A DNA stretch of 64,000 nucleotides, taken from the NCBI RefSeq assembly GCF_000515235.1, contig NZ_KI911558.1, forward strand, positions 773,490 through 837,489. Reading direction: 5' to 3'. The DNA comes from Synechococcus sp. CC9616. GTDB taxonomy: Bacteria; Cyanobacteriota; Cyanobacteriia; PCC-6307; Cyanobiaceae. The translations under genes and the position numbers were made by a program. The notes beneath the pieces are model-generated. The model was not told where the DNA came from and did no database searches. It saw only the letters and a program-made list of their open reading frames with translations. Numbering within the stretch: position 1 is the stretch's first letter; each line of letters begins with the position of its first letter. Positions 52,095 through 62,710 of this stretch are shown here, in pieces.

Positions 52095-52361
52095 ATGGCT
52101 TGCATGCTGACCCCCCTCTTTGCCATTGCTCCCGCAACTCTTTCCTGGTCTCCCAAAGTCGCCTTGGTGATGATCGTGTGCAACGTGATCGCCATCGGCG
52201 TCGGCAAGGCCACGATTAAGCATCCCAACGAAGGCGCTCAACTCCCCAATCCCGCTTTCTTTGGTGGTATGGGACACGCTGCCCTGCTGGGCACCACCAG
52301 CCTCGGACACATCATCGGCATCGGCGCCATCCAGGGCCTGGCTGCACGAGGAATTCTCTGA
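52095..52361 (+). CDS. psaK: Photosystem I subunit PsaK
   Basis: Encodes 88 residues from the ATG at 52095, or 85 from the ATG at 52104. Two membrane spans (WSPKVALVMIVCNVIAIGVG and HAALLGTTSLGHIIGIGAIQ) are separated by the conserved loop IKHPNEGAQLPNPAFFGGMG. PsaK sits at the outer edge of photosystem I, binds chlorophyll and contacts neighbouring antenna proteins, including phycobilisome or IsiA under stress. A perfect GGAGC-GTC-GCTCC hairpin (52082-52094) abuts the first ATG. Confidence 0.93.
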   Translation: MACMLTPLFAIAPATLSWSPKVALVMIVCNVIAIGVGKATIKHPNEGAQLPNPAFFGGMGHAALLGTTSLGHIIGIGAIQGLAARGIL

Positions 52362-52377
52362 GATCACGCCCAATCAG

Positions 52378-52410
52378 GGAGGTTGCCGGGATCGTTCCCT
52401 GCAACCTTCC
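52378..52410. terminator. Hairpin between convergent psaK and dxs
   Basis: AGGTTGC-CGGGATCGTTCCCT-GCAACCT: a 7-bp outer stem (52380-52386 with 52401-52407) with an inner GGGA/TCCC stem. No long T-run on either side, but its position between two convergent gene ends fits a shared terminator. Confidence 0.5.
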
Positions 52411-52440
52411 ACTTGGCTGACTTAGCTCACAGACGCTGAG

Positions 52441-54366
52441 TCAGACCAGACCGACCTGCTTCTGACCGAGCTCCAGAGGTGCTCGAAGATCGAAGTGTTC
52501 GAGGATGCGATCCGACATCTGAGGTGGCGTCAGGCCCAGGTTGTCCTTGCTCTGCTGTGGCGTGGCATGGTCGACCAGCTGATCTGGAATGCCTATGCGA
52601 AGCATTTCCACAGTGATCGCCTCGTCTGAAAGGGATTCAAGAACAGCCGAACCGAATCCACCAGCTAAAGCACCCTCCTCCATGGTGACAACCCTGCCGA
52701 TTCGACGGGCCAGAGGGTGAATCAGGGCCTGATCCAAAGGCCGCAGGAAACGGGCATTGATCACCGTGGCAGACAATCCCGCCTCCTCCAGCAGGGTGGC
52801 CGTCGCCAGAGCCGGATGGACCATGGCTCCATAGGCAACAAGCAAGAGATCATCCCCTTCTCGGAGCAACTCGCCCCGTCCGATCGGCAGCGATTCCCAG
52901 CCCTCCTCCATCAACGGCACACCGATTCCGGATCCACGGGGAATTCGCAGTGCTGCCGGGCCGTCATGGTCGAGACAGGTGACCAGCATGCGCTGCAGTT
53001 CGGCCTCATCCTTCGGAGCCATCACCGTGAAGTTCGGGATCGCTCGCATGTAACTGATGTCGTACTGCCCTTGGTGGGTTGGACCATCGGCACCAACGAT
53101 GCCGGCCCGGTCCAGAACGAAGGTCACCGGCAGCTTCTGTATGCCCACATCGTGGATCAACTGATCGAAGGCCCTCTGCAGGAACGTGCTGTAGATCGCC
53201 ACGACTGGACGAAGCCCCTCACAGGCCATGCCAGCCGCCAGTGTCACCGCATGCTGCTCGGCGATCCCGACATCGACGTATTGACTGGGGATGGCTTTCT
53301 GCAGCAGATCCAAACCGGTTCCGGTGGCCATGGCCGCCGTAATTCCCACAACCCGGCTGTCCTGCTCGCACAGCTTCACCAGGGATTGACCGAAGACCTT
53401 GCTGTAACTGGGCGGTTTGGGTGTTTTGGAGGGAATCGCCTTGCCGGTGTTCAGGTCGAAAGCCGATTGCGCGTGGTATCCCACCTGATCGGCTTCGGCG
53501 TAGGGATACCCCTTCCCTTTCGTTGTGACGACGTGCACCAGCACCGGGCCGCCATCACGATGGGCTGCTTCAAAGGTGCGTTTCATCTCGGCGATGTCGT
53601 GACCATCGATCGGACCCATGTATGTGAATCCGAGCTCCTCGAACACCGCACCGACCTTGGGAACAGCCAGACGACGCATGCTGTCTTTGAGGCGGTTCAA
53701 CTCAGCTGGTAACTCACCGCCCATGAAAGGCAGATGGCGCACACTCTCCTCAACGCTGCCGGAAAGAAACTGCATCGGGGGGCTGAGTCGCATCCGATTG
53801 AGATGGTTCGACAGCGCTCCGACAGGTGGAGAGATCGACATGTCGTTGTCGTTGAGCACCACCACCAGAGGCGTGTGGGGCAAATGACCGGCGTGATTGA
53901 TCGCCTCGAGAGCCATGCCGCCGGTGAGAGCTCCATCTCCGATCACCGCAACGCAACGAAAATCCTCCCCGCGCTGATCCCTGGCCATCGCCATCCCAAG
54001 GGCCGCCGAGATTGAGGTGCTGGCATGGCCCGCACCGAAATGATCGAACTTGCTTTCGCTGCGCTTGAGATATCCCGCCACACCGCTTTGTTGCCGGAGG
54101 GTGTTGAACGTGCCAAAACGTCCGGTGATCAGTTTGTGCGGGTAGGCCTGGTGACCCACATCCCAGACCACACGATCCTTGTCCAGATCAAGGGTCTGAT
54201 AAAGCGCAAGCGTGAGTTCCACCACACCGAGTCCAGGTCCGAGGTGGCCACCGCTGGTGGACACCACCTCCAGATGACGCTCCCTGATCTGACGCGCGAC
54301 GTCTTCCAGCTCCGCGATGCTGAGACCATGCAGCTGATTCGGATGGGTCAGATCTCCGAGATGCAT
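52441..54366 (-). CDS. dxs: 1-deoxy-D-xylulose-5-phosphate synthase
   Basis: First enzyme of the MEP pathway to isoprenoids (carotenoids, phytol, quinones); condenses pyruvate and glyceraldehyde-3-phosphate using thiamine diphosphate. From the ATG at 54364-54366 it has 641 residues; the open frame upstream to 54522 overlaps the ilvA start and is not conserved. TPP/magnesium motif [20 protein letters not shown] with NDNDMSIS, the His-rich [18 protein letters not shown], and [20 protein letters not shown] with the catalytic Glu are all present. Divergent from ilvA. Confidence 0.96.
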   Translation of the reverse strand: MHLGDLTHPNQLHGLSIAELEDVARQIRERHLEVVSTSGGHLGPGLGVVELTLALYQTLDLDKDRVVWDVGHQAYPHKLITGRFGTFNTLRQQSGVAGYLKRSESKFDHFGAGHASTSISAALGMAMARDQRGEDFRCVAVIGDGALTGGMALEAINHAGHLPHTPLVVVLNDNDMSISPPVGALSNHLNRMRLSPPMQFLSGSVEESVRHLPFMGGELPAELNRLKDSMRRLAVPKVGAVFEELGFTYMGPIDGHDIAEMKRTFEAAHRDGGPVLVHVVTTKGKGYPYAEADQVGYHAQSAFDLNTGKAIPSKTPKPPSYSKVFGQSLVKLCEQDSRVVGITAAMATGTGLDLLQKAIPSQYVDVGIAEQHAVTLAAGMACEGLRPVVAIYSTFLQRAFDQLIHDVGIQKLPVTFVLDRAGIVGADGPTHQGQYDISYMRAIPNFTVMAPKDEAELQRMLVTCLDHDGPAALRIPRGSGIGVPLMEEGWESLPIGRGELLREGDDLLLVAYGAMVHPALATATLLEEAGLSATVINARFLRPLDQALIHPLARRIGRVVTMEEGALAGGFGSAVLESLSDEAITVEMLRIGIPDQLVDHATPQQSKDNLGLTPPQMSDRILEHFDLRAPLELGQKQVGLV

Positions 54367-54446
54367 GCACCACCCACTCCAACCCATGCAATCTACGGGG
54401 TCCATCCCGCTGCCAGATGGCCTATGGCCATGAAGAGAATGGAGGG

Positions 54447-55976
54447 ATGACCGATTATCTGCAGAGAGTCCTGCGTGCCCGTGTCTATGACGTGGCCCGG
54501 GAGACGCCACTCGACTTCGCACCCAACCTCAGCCGGAGGCTGAACAACAGCATCTGGTTGAAGCGAGAGGATCTTCAACCGGTCTTCTCCTTCAAGCTCC
54601 GCGGGGCCTACAACCGCATGAGCAAGCTCTCGTCGGACGAGCTCGCCCGCGGTGTGATTGCTTCAAGCGCCGGGAACCATGCCCAGGGTGTGGCCCTCAG
54701 TGCCAAGCGTCTCGGCTGTCGTGCCGTGATTGTGATGCCTGCAACGACTCCAGAGGTCAAGGTGCGCGCCGTGCGGGCCCTTGAGGGGGAAGTTGTTCTG
54801 CATGGAGAGACCTATGACGAATCATCGGCAGAAGCGGAACGGCGCTGCCGCGAGGAAGGGCTCACCTACATCCACCCTTTCGATGATCCCGAGGTGATCG
54901 CGGGCCAGGGAACCATCGGTCTGGAGATCATGCGCCAGTGCGATCAACCGCCGCGTGCCATCTACTTGGCTGTTGGGGGCGGTGGCTTGATCAGCGGTGT
55001 GGCCTCCTACGTGAAAAGTCTCTGGCCGGATGTGGAGCTGATCGGAGTGGAACCGGAAGATGCCGCGGCGATGACGCGCTCGTTGGAAGCAGGGGAGAGG
55101 ATTGAACTCAATCAGGTGGGGTTGTTCGCCGACGGGGTGGCTGTGCGACGGGTGGGTGTTGAAACCTTCGCTTTGGCCCAGCGTTATGTGGACCGGATGA
55201 TCACCGTCGACACCGACGCCATCTGCGCCGCGATCAAAGACGTGTTCGAAGACACGCGATCGATCCTGGAACCGGCCGGAGCCCTTGCGGTGGCTGGTCT
55301 GAAGCGGGATGTGGCGGAGCGACATCTCGATCAGCAGCACCTGGTGGCCGTGGCCTGTGGCGCCAACATGAATTTCGACCGTCTGCGGTTCATTTCCGAA
55401 CGGGCTGAACTCGGCGAGGAACGAGAAGCGATGCTTGCGGTGGAGATCCCTGAGCGGCCAGGGAGTCTCAGGGATTTGTGTGAAGAACTGAGAGACCGAA
55501 GCCTCACGGAATTCAGCTACCGGATGACGGAAGGTGCACGGGCCCAGATCTTCATCGGTGTTCAGATCCGCGGTGTGCAGGACAGGGTTGAGCTGGTGCA
55601 GAGCCTCACAAGTCGGGGATTTCCCTGCCAGGACCTCAGCGACAACGAATTTGCCGTCGTGCACCTGCGTCACATGGTGGGCGGCCGCCTGCCGGCATCA
55701 GCACGTCAAACCCCATCTGTCGACTGCCAGGAACTGCTTTACCGATTCGAGTTTCCGGAACGCCCTGGTGCCCTGATGACCTTCGTCAGCGCCCTGCACC
55801 CCGACTGGAGCATCAGCATCTTTCATTACCGCAATCACGGCTCCGACACGGGTCGAATCGTGGTGGGTGTTCTCGTGCCGGAGGCTGGACGAACGGAATG
55901 GACCCGCTTCCTCGACGAACTGGGTTACCCGAGTTGGGACGAAACGGAGAATCAGGCGTACCACCTGTTCCTTTAG
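54447..55976 (+). CDS. ilvA: Threonine dehydratase (biosynthetic)
   Basis: Deaminates threonine to 2-oxobutanoate, the first step of isoleucine synthesis. From the ATG at 54447 (preceded by GGAGG) it has 509 residues. The PLP Lys is in [11 protein letters not shown] at residue 50, the phosphate loop is [10 protein letters not shown] near 175, and [11 protein letters not shown] is another family motif. Two ACT-like regulatory domains follow ([19 protein letters not shown] and [19 protein letters not shown]), as in the isoleucine-inhibited form. Confidence 0.95.
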   Translation: MTDYLQRVLRARVYDVARETPLDFAPNLSRRLNNSIWLKREDLQPVFSFKLRGAYNRMSKLSSDELARGVIASSAGNHAQGVALSAKRLGCRAVIVMPATTPEVKVRAVRALEGEVVLHGETYDESSAEAERRCREEGLTYIHPFDDPEVIAGQGTIGLEIMRQCDQPPRAIYLAVGGGGLISGVASYVKSLWPDVELIGVEPEDAAAMTRSLEAGERIELNQVGLFADGVAVRRVGVETFALAQRYVDRMITVDTDAICAAIKDVFEDTRSILEPAGALAVAGLKRDVAERHLDQQHLVAVACGANMNFDRLRFISERAELGEEREAMLAVEIPERPGSLRDLCEELRDRSLTEFSYRMTEGARAQIFIGVQIRGVQDRVELVQSLTSRGFPCQDLSDNEFAVVHLRHMVGGRLPASARQTPSVDCQELLYRFEFPERPGALMTFVSALHPDWSISIFHYRNHGSDTGRIVVGVLVPEAGRTEWTRFLDELGYPSWDETENQAYHLFL

Positions 55977-56014
55977 GGATTGAGGCGGTACCTTGATGCA
56001 TCACGAGGGTTGTG

Positions 56015-56545
56015 ATGCCTGGTGTCCCTTCACTGGCTGCGCGGCTGGAAGCCATCCTTTATCTGAAAGGACGTCCGATCAGCATCGGTGAGCTCAGTGA
56101 ATTGGCTCAGTCCGAGCGCAGCGAGGTGGAACAAGCTCTGCTCGTTCTCACAACCGGTTATGCCCAACGGGAGACAGCGCTGGAAATCGTTGAACTCAAG
56201 GGTCGCTATTGCCTGCAGTTGAAACCGGGTCTTGGAGATTTGGTGAAGAACCTGCTGCCCGTGAACCTTTCAACCGCCACCCTGCGAACCCTGGCCACCA
56301 TTGCGTTGAAGAAGAGAATTTTGCAATCGGAACTGGTGGATCTTCGTGGCTCGGGTGCCTACGACCACATCAAAGAACTGCTGGCCCAGGATTTCATTGA
56401 GCGCCGTCGCCAGAGCGAAGGGCGTTCTTACTGGCTGACCCTGTCTGAGAAGTTTCATCGAACCTTTTCGGTGCTGCCAGACCTAACTCCCGCCACGATC
56501 AGTTCCGCCACCATCACTTCCGCCACCGTCTCGGAAGCTGCATAA
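56015..56545 (+). CDS. scpB: Segregation and condensation protein B
   Basis: Encodes 176 residues from the ATG at 56015 (GTG one codon before). Two winged-helix domains: SLAARLEAILYLKGRPISIG with ELAQSERSEVEQALLVL, and LRTLATIALKKRILQSELVD with DLRGSGAYDHIKELLAQDFI and RSYWLTLSEKFHRTF. ScpB is the kleisin-associated subunit of the SMC condensin complex that organises the chromosome. A Thr/Ser-rich repeat tail (SSATITSATVSEAA) is lineage-specific. Confidence 0.9.
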   Translation: MPGVPSLAARLEAILYLKGRPISIGELSELAQSERSEVEQALLVLTTGYAQRETALEIVELKGRYCLQLKPGLGDLVKNLLPVNLSTATLRTLATIALKKRILQSELVDLRGSGAYDHIKELLAQDFIERRRQSEGRSYWLTLSEKFHRTFSVLPDLTPATISSATITSATVSEAA

Positions 56546-56570
56546 AGTCAGGTAAGTCCCTTCCGATTCC

Positions 56571-56864
56571 ATGGACCTTCTGGTGAACCTGTTTCAGGTG
56601 TTAGCCCAGACCCTGCAGATCTATTCGCTGGTCCTGATTGTGCGGGTGCTGCTCAGCTGGTTCCCGAATCTGGACTGGAGTAACCCGGTTCTTTCAACGG
56701 TGAGTTCGATCACCGATCCCTATCTCAATGCCTTCAGAGGCTTGATCCCACCATTGGGTGGGATTGATCTGTCCGCAATCCTGGCCTTCGTCGCCCTGAA
56801 TCTGCTGCAGCAGCTGCTTCTGAATGCCAGCTTTGCCTTTTACGCCGAAGCTCTGCCTTACTGA
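56571..56864 (+). CDS. YggT/Ycf19 family membrane protein
   Basis: Encodes 97 residues with two long membrane spans, LQIYSLVLIVRVLLSWFPNL and ILAFVALNLLQQLLLNASF, around the conserved ITDPYLNAFRGLIPPLGGID loop. This is the YggT family (Ycf19 in plastids), linked in cyanobacteria and chloroplasts to thylakoid or nucleoid organisation and cytochrome b6 assembly. Follows scpB by 25 nt on the same strand. Confidence 0.9.
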   Translation: MDLLVNLFQVLAQTLQIYSLVLIVRVLLSWFPNLDWSNPVLSTVSSITDPYLNAFRGLIPPLGGIDLSAILAFVALNLLQQLLLNASFAFYAEALPY

Positions 56865-56888
56865 ATCCTGATTGGTGAGTCAACAGAC

Positions 56889-57356
56889 TCACTGAATCGA
56901 TTGTTCAAGAGGCAATAATTCATCTTCGACACCCGCTCGCGTTCGCACTGGAGCTGTGAAGCCCCTTGCTCTGGCGTTACGCACATCAAAGGGCCCAGGG
57001 GTGCCGGCTGGTACTGATAGACGCAAGGCAAAGGGATGGGTTCCGGGCTTCACATCCCCGATCGATCCCACCCTGGTTCGATTCGGCAGAACGGGTTCAC
57101 CGCTGGCATCGAGGATGCGGGCAAAAACGTCCGTATCGACCACCGCCTTGCGAGCGGGGTTGTCGACCATGCCACTCAGCACAAAGCAGCTGGCACCCAT
57201 CGGCCTGGCGAAATCGGGTTGATTGCCGGGGTCCTCGAGGCCACAGGGATCGAGGCTGACCCCGGAGAGTTTCAGCTCGGCGGCCCATGCCGGGCTGACG
57301 ATCACGAGGGAGAGCAGCAGCGCCAGCAGGGCAGTCCGTAAACGAGCAAAGATCAC
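56889..57356 (-). CDS. Exported conserved protein of unknown function
   Basis: Encodes 155 residues if started at the GTG at 57354-57356, which gives a short signal peptide (FARLRTALLALLLSLVIVSP ending AWAA). An ATG at 57404 adds 16 residues. The mature part, ELKLSGVSLDPCGLEDPG, GASCFVLSGMVDNPARKAVV, DTDVFARILDASGEPVLPNR and LRLSVPAGTPGPFDVRNARA, is a beta-sandwich-like sequence with two Cys, resembling periplasmic or lumenal carbohydrate- or protein-binding domains of the FxLYD kind. Divergent from mfd. Confidence 0.75.
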   Translation of the reverse strand: MIFARLRTALLALLLSLVIVSPAWAAELKLSGVSLDPCGLEDPGNQPDFARPMGASCFVLSGMVDNPARKAVVDTDVFARILDASGEPVLPNRTRVGSIGDVKPGTHPFALRLSVPAGTPGPFDVRNARARGFTAPVRTRAGVEDELLPLEQSIQ

Positions 57357-57504
57357 GTTGATGGTTTCGGTACTGATTGCATGTACCGAGGACAGGTGTG
57401 ACATCCAACCTATTCAGGCCAGGAAAGGGACGGACTCAAGCCGGTTCATCCCCCACACCGCCGTCCCCGCGCTGCAAAGATCGGAGGCTGGAAGCACCTC
57501 ATGG

Positions 57505-60500
57505 ATGCCGCTGAGATCCCTGGTCAGACAGCTGCAGGTCTCTGCTCTCAGTGGAGAACTGCTGGAGCGTTCCAGACGCACGGACCGCCTGTTGATGCGT
57601 GGGGCCGGGCGATGCAGCCGAGCCCTGATCGCCAGTGCCCTGGCCCGCAGAGATCAACGCCCCCTGCTGGTGGTGGTGCCCACCCTGGAGGAAGCGGGAC
57701 GCTGGACGGCCCTGCTCGACCTGATGGGCTGGGACAGCGCTGGGCTGTACCCAACAAGTGAGGGATCTCCCTACGAGCCATTCGATCCCACCAGCGAAAT
57801 CATCTGGGGACAGCTTCAGGTGCTCAGCGACCTGCTTGGCGATCCCGAGGGTGTCAACAAGGCGATTGTGGCGACGGAGCGATGTCTCCAACCCCACCTG
57901 CCACCTCCACAAGCACTCGCGGATCAATGCCGCACCTTGAAACGTGGCGACGAAATCGACCTCGAACAACTCGGCGAACGACTGGCCCATCTCGGATATG
58001 AACGGGTCTCGTCGATCGATCAGGAGGGCACCTGGAGCCGACGAGGGGACATCGTCGACATTTTCCCGGTCAGCAGCGAATTGCCAGTGCGTCTGGAATT
58101 CTTCGGAGAGGAGCTCGACAAACTGCGTGAGTTCGACCCCGCCAGCCAACGCTCCCTCGATGCGATCGAGCAGCTGCGGTTAACGCCGACCGGCTTCAGC
58201 CCACTGATCGCTGACCGGCTCCGAGATCAGATGCCCGAGGGGCTCGAGAGGCTTCTGGGGGAACAGGCGACAGAGATCCTGCTGGAGGGAGGCACCCCTG
58301 AGGGAATGCGTCGCCTCATGGGATTGGCATGGAATCAGCCAGCTTCACTGCTCGACTACCTACCGGAGCGGTGTTGCATCGTCATCGATGAGCGACGTCA
58401 CGGCCTCGCTCATGGGCAGCAATGGCTGGATCATGCGACGGAGCATCATCAGGAGATGGCAGCTGAACTGGGGTTCAGCGAGGACGAACGGGACCGTCTC
58501 TGGCCTGGCGTGCTGCATCGAGACATCGCCGAGGCTTATCAAACAGCGGAGGCCTTTGAGGGCTTTGACCTGGCGGAGTTGCTCGAGGAGGACGCGCACC
58601 CCAACAGCTTCGACCTGGCCAGCCGACCGGTGCCGGCTTACCCCAACCAGTTCGGCAAGCTCGGCGAACTGATCAAGGGCTATCAAAAGGACAAAACCGC
58701 CGTCTGGCTGGTGTCCGCACAACCGAGCAGAGCCGTGGCGTTGCTCGAGGAACATGACTGCATCAGTCGTTTTGTTCCGAACAGCGGCGATGCTCCGGCG
58801 ATTGAGCGGCTGATTCAACAGAACACGCCGGTGGCTCTCAAGACCCGGGGCAGTGCCGAGCTGGAGGGAGTGCAGTTGCCGGCCTGGCGCGTCGCCCTGG
58901 TGACCGATCGGGAATTTTTCGGCCAGCAGTCGCTGACGTCAAGCGGATACGTCCGTCGGCGCCGCAAGGCAGCCAGCCGCACTGTCGACCCCAACAAAAT
59001 GCGTCCCGGCGACTTCGTCGTGCATCGCAATCACGGCATCGGACGCTTCAAGACGATGGAAAAGCTCGCCGTATCGGGCGACATCCGCGACTACCTGGTC
59101 GTGCAGTATGCGGATGGAACGCTTCGGGTCGCTGCAGATCAGCTGGGAAGCCTTGGTCGATACAGGGCCACCAGCGAAACGCCCCCCCAGCTCAGCCGAA
59201 TGGGTGGATCGGCCTGGACCAAGGCCAAGGAACGAGCCAAGAAAGCCGTTCGCAAGGTCGCGATGGACCTGGTGAAGCTCTACGCGGAGCGACATCAGGC
59301 CAATGGCTACGCCTTTCCCGTCGATGGACCATGGCAGATCGAACTTGAAGAGTCGTTTCCCTTCGAACCGACTCCTGATCAACTCAAAGCCACGGCTGAT
59401 GTGAAACGCGACATGGAGAAACCGGAGCCGATGGACAGGCTCGTATGCGGAGACGTGGGCTTCGGTAAAACCGAGGTCGCGATCCGCGCCATTTTCAAGG
59501 CGATTACGGCGGGAAAGCAGGTGGCCATGTTGGCACCAACAACCGTTCTGGCCCAGCAGCACTGGCGCACCCTGAGCGAACGCTTTGCGCCCTATCCGAT
59601 CAAAGTGGCCTTGTTGAACCGTTTCCGAACAGCCTCGGAACGGAAAGGCATTCTTGATGGCCTCAAGACCGGCACGGTGGATGCGGTGGTGGGGACCCAT
59701 CAGTTGCTGGGCAAAGGCGCAGCCTTCAACCAACTCGGCTTGCTTGTGGTGGATGAGGAACAGCGTTTCGGAGTCAACCAGAAAGAGAAAATCAAGGTCT
59801 TGAGAAAAGACGTCGACGTGTTGACGCTGTCGGCTACACCGATTCCTCGAACGCTCTATATGAGTCTCTCCGGAGTGCGAGAGATGAGTCTGATCACCAC
59901 TCCCCCACCGTTGAGACGACCGATCAAAACCCACCTGGCCGCCCTGGATCCCGAAGCGGTCCGCAGTGCCATTCGCCAGGAACTCGATCGAGGCGGCCAG
60001 GTGTTTTATGTGGTGCCCCGGGTGGAGGGCATTGAGGACGTGGCTGCCTGGCTTCGCGGCATGCTTCCCGGTCTGAAGCTCTTGGTGGCGCACGGCCAGA
60101 TGGCAGAGGGTGAGCTGGAGAGCGCCATGGTGGCGTTCAATGCCGGCGAGGCAGATGTGATGCTGTGCACCACGATCGTGGAGAGCGGTCTCGATATCCC
60201 TCGGGTGAACACGATTCTGATCGAGGACTCCCATCGATTCGGACTGGCCCAGCTCTATCAGTTGCGAGGACGAGTCGGTCGCAGCGGCATTCAGGCCCAT
60301 GCCTGGTTGTTCTATCCAGGCAATGCCTCCCTGAGCGATAACGCTCGTCAACGTCTGCGGGCTATCCAGGAATTTGCCCAACTGGGCAGTGGCTACCAGC
60401 TGGCGATGCGGGACATGGAAATCCGAGGTGTCGGCAATCTGCTGGGGGTGGAGCAGAGCGGACAGATGGAGACGATCGGATTTGATCTGTATATGGAAAT

Positions 60501-61083
60501 GCTGCAGGAATCCCTGGCGGAGATTCAAGGGCAGGACATTCCGAGCGTGGAAGACACCCAGGTGGACCTGCAGGTGACCGCCTTCGTCCCAGCGGACTGG
60601 ATCACCGACCCAGACGAGAAAATTGCGGCCTACCGAGCCGCCGCCGACTGCACAAGTTCCGAAGCCCTGGTGGAACTGGCTGCTGGCTGGGCTGATCGCT
60701 ACGGCGCACTACCCGGAGCTGTGCAGTCCCTCCTGCAACTCATGGAACTCAAGCTGCTGGCCAAACGCTGCGGTTTTTCCAGGATTCGGCCGGAAAAGCC
60801 AAACATCGCTCTGGAAACACCGATGGAGGAACCGGCGTTCCGCATGCTGCGACAAGGCCTTCCGCAGCATCTCCACGGACGCCTGGTGTATCAAGCCGGA
60901 AGTGGGATTCTCCACAAGGTCATGGCCCGTGGTCTTGGCGTGTTGCCGATGGAGAAGCAGTTGGAGCAACTGATGGAATGGCTCAAACAGATGGCGGCTC
61001 AGATACCCGATCTCGATGGACGAACTGCCGGCGAAGCGGAGGCAGACCAAAAGCGGCAGAACGACCAGGTGCTGCGGGTGTGA
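57505..61083 (+). CDS. mfd: Transcription-repair coupling factor
   Basis: Encodes 1192 residues from the ATG at 57505; the frame is open back to 57223 but the extra part overlaps the divergent gene. Order: UvrB-like N-terminal module ([20 protein letters not shown]), RNA-polymerase-interacting domain ([17 protein letters not shown]) near residue 500, RecG-like motor with Walker [10 protein letters not shown] near 650 and DEEQRFG near 750, [20 protein letters not shown] and [10 protein letters not shown], then the TRCF C-terminal domain. It removes stalled RNA polymerase at lesions and recruits UvrA. Confidence 0.96.
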   Translation: MPLRSLVRQLQVSALSGELLERSRRTDRLLMRGAGRCSRALIASALARRDQRPLLVVVPTLEEAGRWTALLDLMGWDSAGLYPTSEGSPYEPFDPTSEIIWGQLQVLSDLLGDPEGVNKAIVATERCLQPHLPPPQALADQCRTLKRGDEIDLEQLGERLAHLGYERVSSIDQEGTWSRRGDIVDIFPVSSELPVRLEFFGEELDKLREFDPASQRSLDAIEQLRLTPTGFSPLIADRLRDQMPEGLERLLGEQATEILLEGGTPEGMRRLMGLAWNQPASLLDYLPERCCIVIDERRHGLAHGQQWLDHATEHHQEMAAELGFSEDERDRLWPGVLHRDIAEAYQTAEAFEGFDLAELLEEDAHPNSFDLASRPVPAYPNQFGKLGELIKGYQKDKTAVWLVSAQPSRAVALLEEHDCISRFVPNSGDAPAIERLIQQNTPVALKTRGSAELEGVQLPAWRVALVTDREFFGQQSLTSSGYVRRRRKAASRTVDPNKMRPGDFVVHRNHGIGRFKTMEKLAVSGDIRDYLVVQYADGTLRVAADQLGSLGRYRATSETPPQLSRMGGSAWTKAKERAKKAVRKVAMDLVKLYAERHQANGYAFPVDGPWQIELEESFPFEPTPDQLKATADVKRDMEKPEPMDRLVCGDVGFGKTEVAIRAIFKAITAGKQVAMLAPTTVLAQQHWRTLSERFAPYPIKVALLNRFRTASERKGILDGLKTGTVDAVVGTHQLLGKGAAFNQLGLLVVDEEQRFGVNQKEKIKVLRKDVDVLTLSATPIPRTLYMSLSGVREMSLITTPPPLRRPIKTHLAALDPEAVRSAIRQELDRGGQVFYVVPRVEGIEDVAAWLRGMLPGLKLLVAHGQMAEGELESAMVAFNAGEADVMLCTTIVESGLDIPRVNTILIEDSHRFGLAQLYQLRGRVGRSGIQAHAWLFYPGNASLSDNARQRLRAIQEFAQLGSGYQLAMRDMEIRGVGNLLGVEQSGQMETIGFDLYMEMLQESLAEIQGQDIPSVEDTQVDLQVTAFVPADWITDPDEKIAAYRAAADCTSSEALVELAAGWADRYGALPGAVQSLLQLMELKLLAKRCGFSRIRPEKPNIALETPMEEPAFRMLRQGLPQHLHGRLVYQAGSGILHKVMARGLGVLPMEKQLEQLMEWLKQMAAQIPDLDGRTAGEAEADQKRQNDQVLRV

Positions 61084-61161
61084 CGGCGTAGTCCGATTTC
61101 TGAGAAAAACTCCACAAGTCCGCAAATCTTCGTTACATTGGCACCACTCAGACGTGGAGAG

Positions 61162-61332
61162 ATGGGCGAATTCATTGAGCTGGGCACCACATCAGGTCCG
61201 ATAGGACTAGTTAGTGGCTTGTTTTGCCTCAGCGCTCTCGGTCTCTTTGCCGTCTTTCAGACAGGCCAAAGCGATGACGACGATTCCAACGACGGTGGCG
61301 GTGGCGGCGGCCTGATGCAGCCAATCTCCTGA
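61162..61332 (+). CDS. Small single-span membrane protein with Asp/Gly-rich tail
   Basis: Encodes 56 residues from the ATG at 61162 (preceded by GGAGAG). It reads MGEFIELGTTSGPIGLVSGL, FCLSALGLFAVFQTGQSDDD and DSNDGGGGGGLMQPIS. One membrane span with a highly acidic, poly-Gly C-terminal tail. No family recognised. The strong ribosome-binding site and biased composition support it. Follows mfd by about 80 nt. Confidence 0.6.
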   Translation: MGEFIELGTTSGPIGLVSGLFCLSALGLFAVFQTGQSDDDDSNDGGGGGGLMQPIS

Positions 61333-61470
61333 CTTGAGCTCTGGCTCGTAAAAAGCATCTCAAACGCAGAAGAAATAGCTCCAGTCATCTTTGGTCACGA
61401 CTGCATAACAGCCCAGTGATTATTCCCATTGTCGTCTGAATCAGGATGTAAATAGCTCAATTTCTGATTG

Positions 61471-62106
61471 ATGAAGCGACTGAATACGTGTTTGCTACTG
61501 ACCGTTGCAGCTGCAGGTTTAGGTCTTACTCCATCGGAATCAAAAGCCAGTCGCTGGTCTGATGTAGACGCACTTCGGCTTCGGCTTGAACGCAATGGTG
61601 TTCGGGTGACGCAAGGAGATTGCAAACGCGGACTACAAGGAGCTTATGACTCAAGACGAAATTATCTAATCGTCTGCAGAGCGCATCGAACGCCTGGTCA
61701 AGTCTGGAACACCCTGGCCCATGAAGCTGCCCATCGGATGCAGGATTGCGCCGGTGGATTGATTTCACGGCCAGAGCATGTTCAAGCCATGGTGAATACC
61801 TTGTCTCGCTATTCACCTCAGGACATTGCATCGCTACGCGCCTACCCACGCTCGCAACATCGCATTGAAATTGAAGCAAGGTACACAGCGAAGTTGCCAC
61901 CCCAACAGGTGATGCAATTATTTGATCGCTACTGCTCAGGCCCTCAACGACAGGGCTTCACAATAGCTGGATATTCAAAAAAAGTCCATGGGGAAGGAGG
62001 TGTTGCAATGTCCTCAAACGATCAAACCAAACCAGACTTCAGTCTCGAACCCATCAAAACCTGGCTTTCGAGCTTACTGACATCATTCACCACGGTGTTC
62101 GCCTGA
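61471..62106 (+). CDS. Exported zincin-like protein with HEAAH motif
   Basis: Encodes 211 residues from the ATG at 61471. A signal peptide (LNTCLLLTVAAAGLGLTPSE) is followed by a domain with RSDVDALRLRLERNGV-like helix, GDCKRGLQGAYDSRRNYLIV, and NTLAHEAAHRMQDCAGGLIS. HEAAH is a zinc-metallopeptidase HExxH motif. A possible third ligand is in RIEIEARYTAKL, about 50 residues on. Three Cys flank the motif. Peptidase activity is inferred from the motif alone. The C-terminal 40 residues are low-similarity. No neighbours explain its role. Confidence 0.7.
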   Translation: MKRLNTCLLLTVAAAGLGLTPSESKASRWSDVDALRLRLERNGVRVTQGDCKRGLQGAYDSRRNYLIVCRAHRTPGQVWNTLAHEAAHRMQDCAGGLISRPEHVQAMVNTLSRYSPQDIASLRAYPRSQHRIEIEARYTAKLPPQQVMQLFDRYCSGPQRQGFTIAGYSKKVHGEGGVAMSSNDQTKPDFSLEPIKTWLSSLLTSFTTVFA

Positions 62107-62485
62107 GACTGCCGGGTCAGAACCCTTTTCCTGACAAGCAGATAACCTCTCCATTGTTGAAGAGTTTACGGGCAGAAGAAAGCGATAGCCAGAACAAAGT
62201 GACGTCAAAAACACTGCCTGAAAAAACGACTATTTGTGGCAGATCGCCGCATATGCCCAATGGCAGCGATGAGCAGATTGATTCCCAACATTTTTAGGAT
62301 CAAGTCAGCTCACACCACCGGATCTGCTGGGTTAATACCCATTAATCCGAAATTTTATCATTGACAGATCCCATGGACATGGTTCAACAGCCCCACGCCG
62401 TCATGCAAGCAAATCAAAGCAGCGAATAAGACATGCCCCCATCATCTAATTGCACTGCAATCAAAAAAATCGACCTGGCAGAACA
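62107..62485. other. Intergenic region, no gene seen
   Basis: About 380 bases without a convincing frame, RNA gene or repeat. Composition is intermediate. It may carry a promoter for the short gene at 62486. Confidence 0.35.
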
Positions 62486-62671
62486 ATGTCATCAGATGTC
62501 TCCAGGTGCTGTGCACCCAGATGGAGCTTTCTCACCGAACAAGCGAATCAGCTCGATCGTTGGGACACCACGAACAAGCTCTGCAAGACATCAAGCGATC
62601 ATATTCAGGGCCAGTTGGATCTGGTCACAGCTTTGTTGCAATTAGCGCGCATCAAGACATTCCAAAAGTGA
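62486..62671 (+). CDS. 61-residue soluble protein of unknown function
   Basis: ATG at 62486 to TGA at 62671. The second half EQANQLDRWDTTNKLCKTSS and GQLDLVTALLQLARIKTFQK is a convincing amphipathic helical sequence. The N-terminus (MSSDVSRCCAPRWSFL) has two adjacent Cys. Another frame over the same DNA is also open, so confidence is limited. No family recognised. Confidence 0.4.
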   Translation: MSSDVSRCCAPRWSFLTEQANQLDRWDTTNKLCKTSSDHIQGQLDLVTALLQLARIKTFQK

Positions 62672-62710
62672 CAACCTGGAACTGACATACCAAGAAGACG
62701 CCAACTTTTT

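Noticed and set aside
54822-55673. Minus-strand frame of 283 codons opposite ilvA
   Set aside because: Shadow of ilvA; no motif, and ilvA is complete with all catalytic residues.
58939-60528. Long minus-strand frame of 529 codons opposite mfd
   Set aside because: Antisense shadow of a clear, full-length mfd; the translation has no domain or plausible composition. Long antisense frames are common opposite GC-rich core genes.
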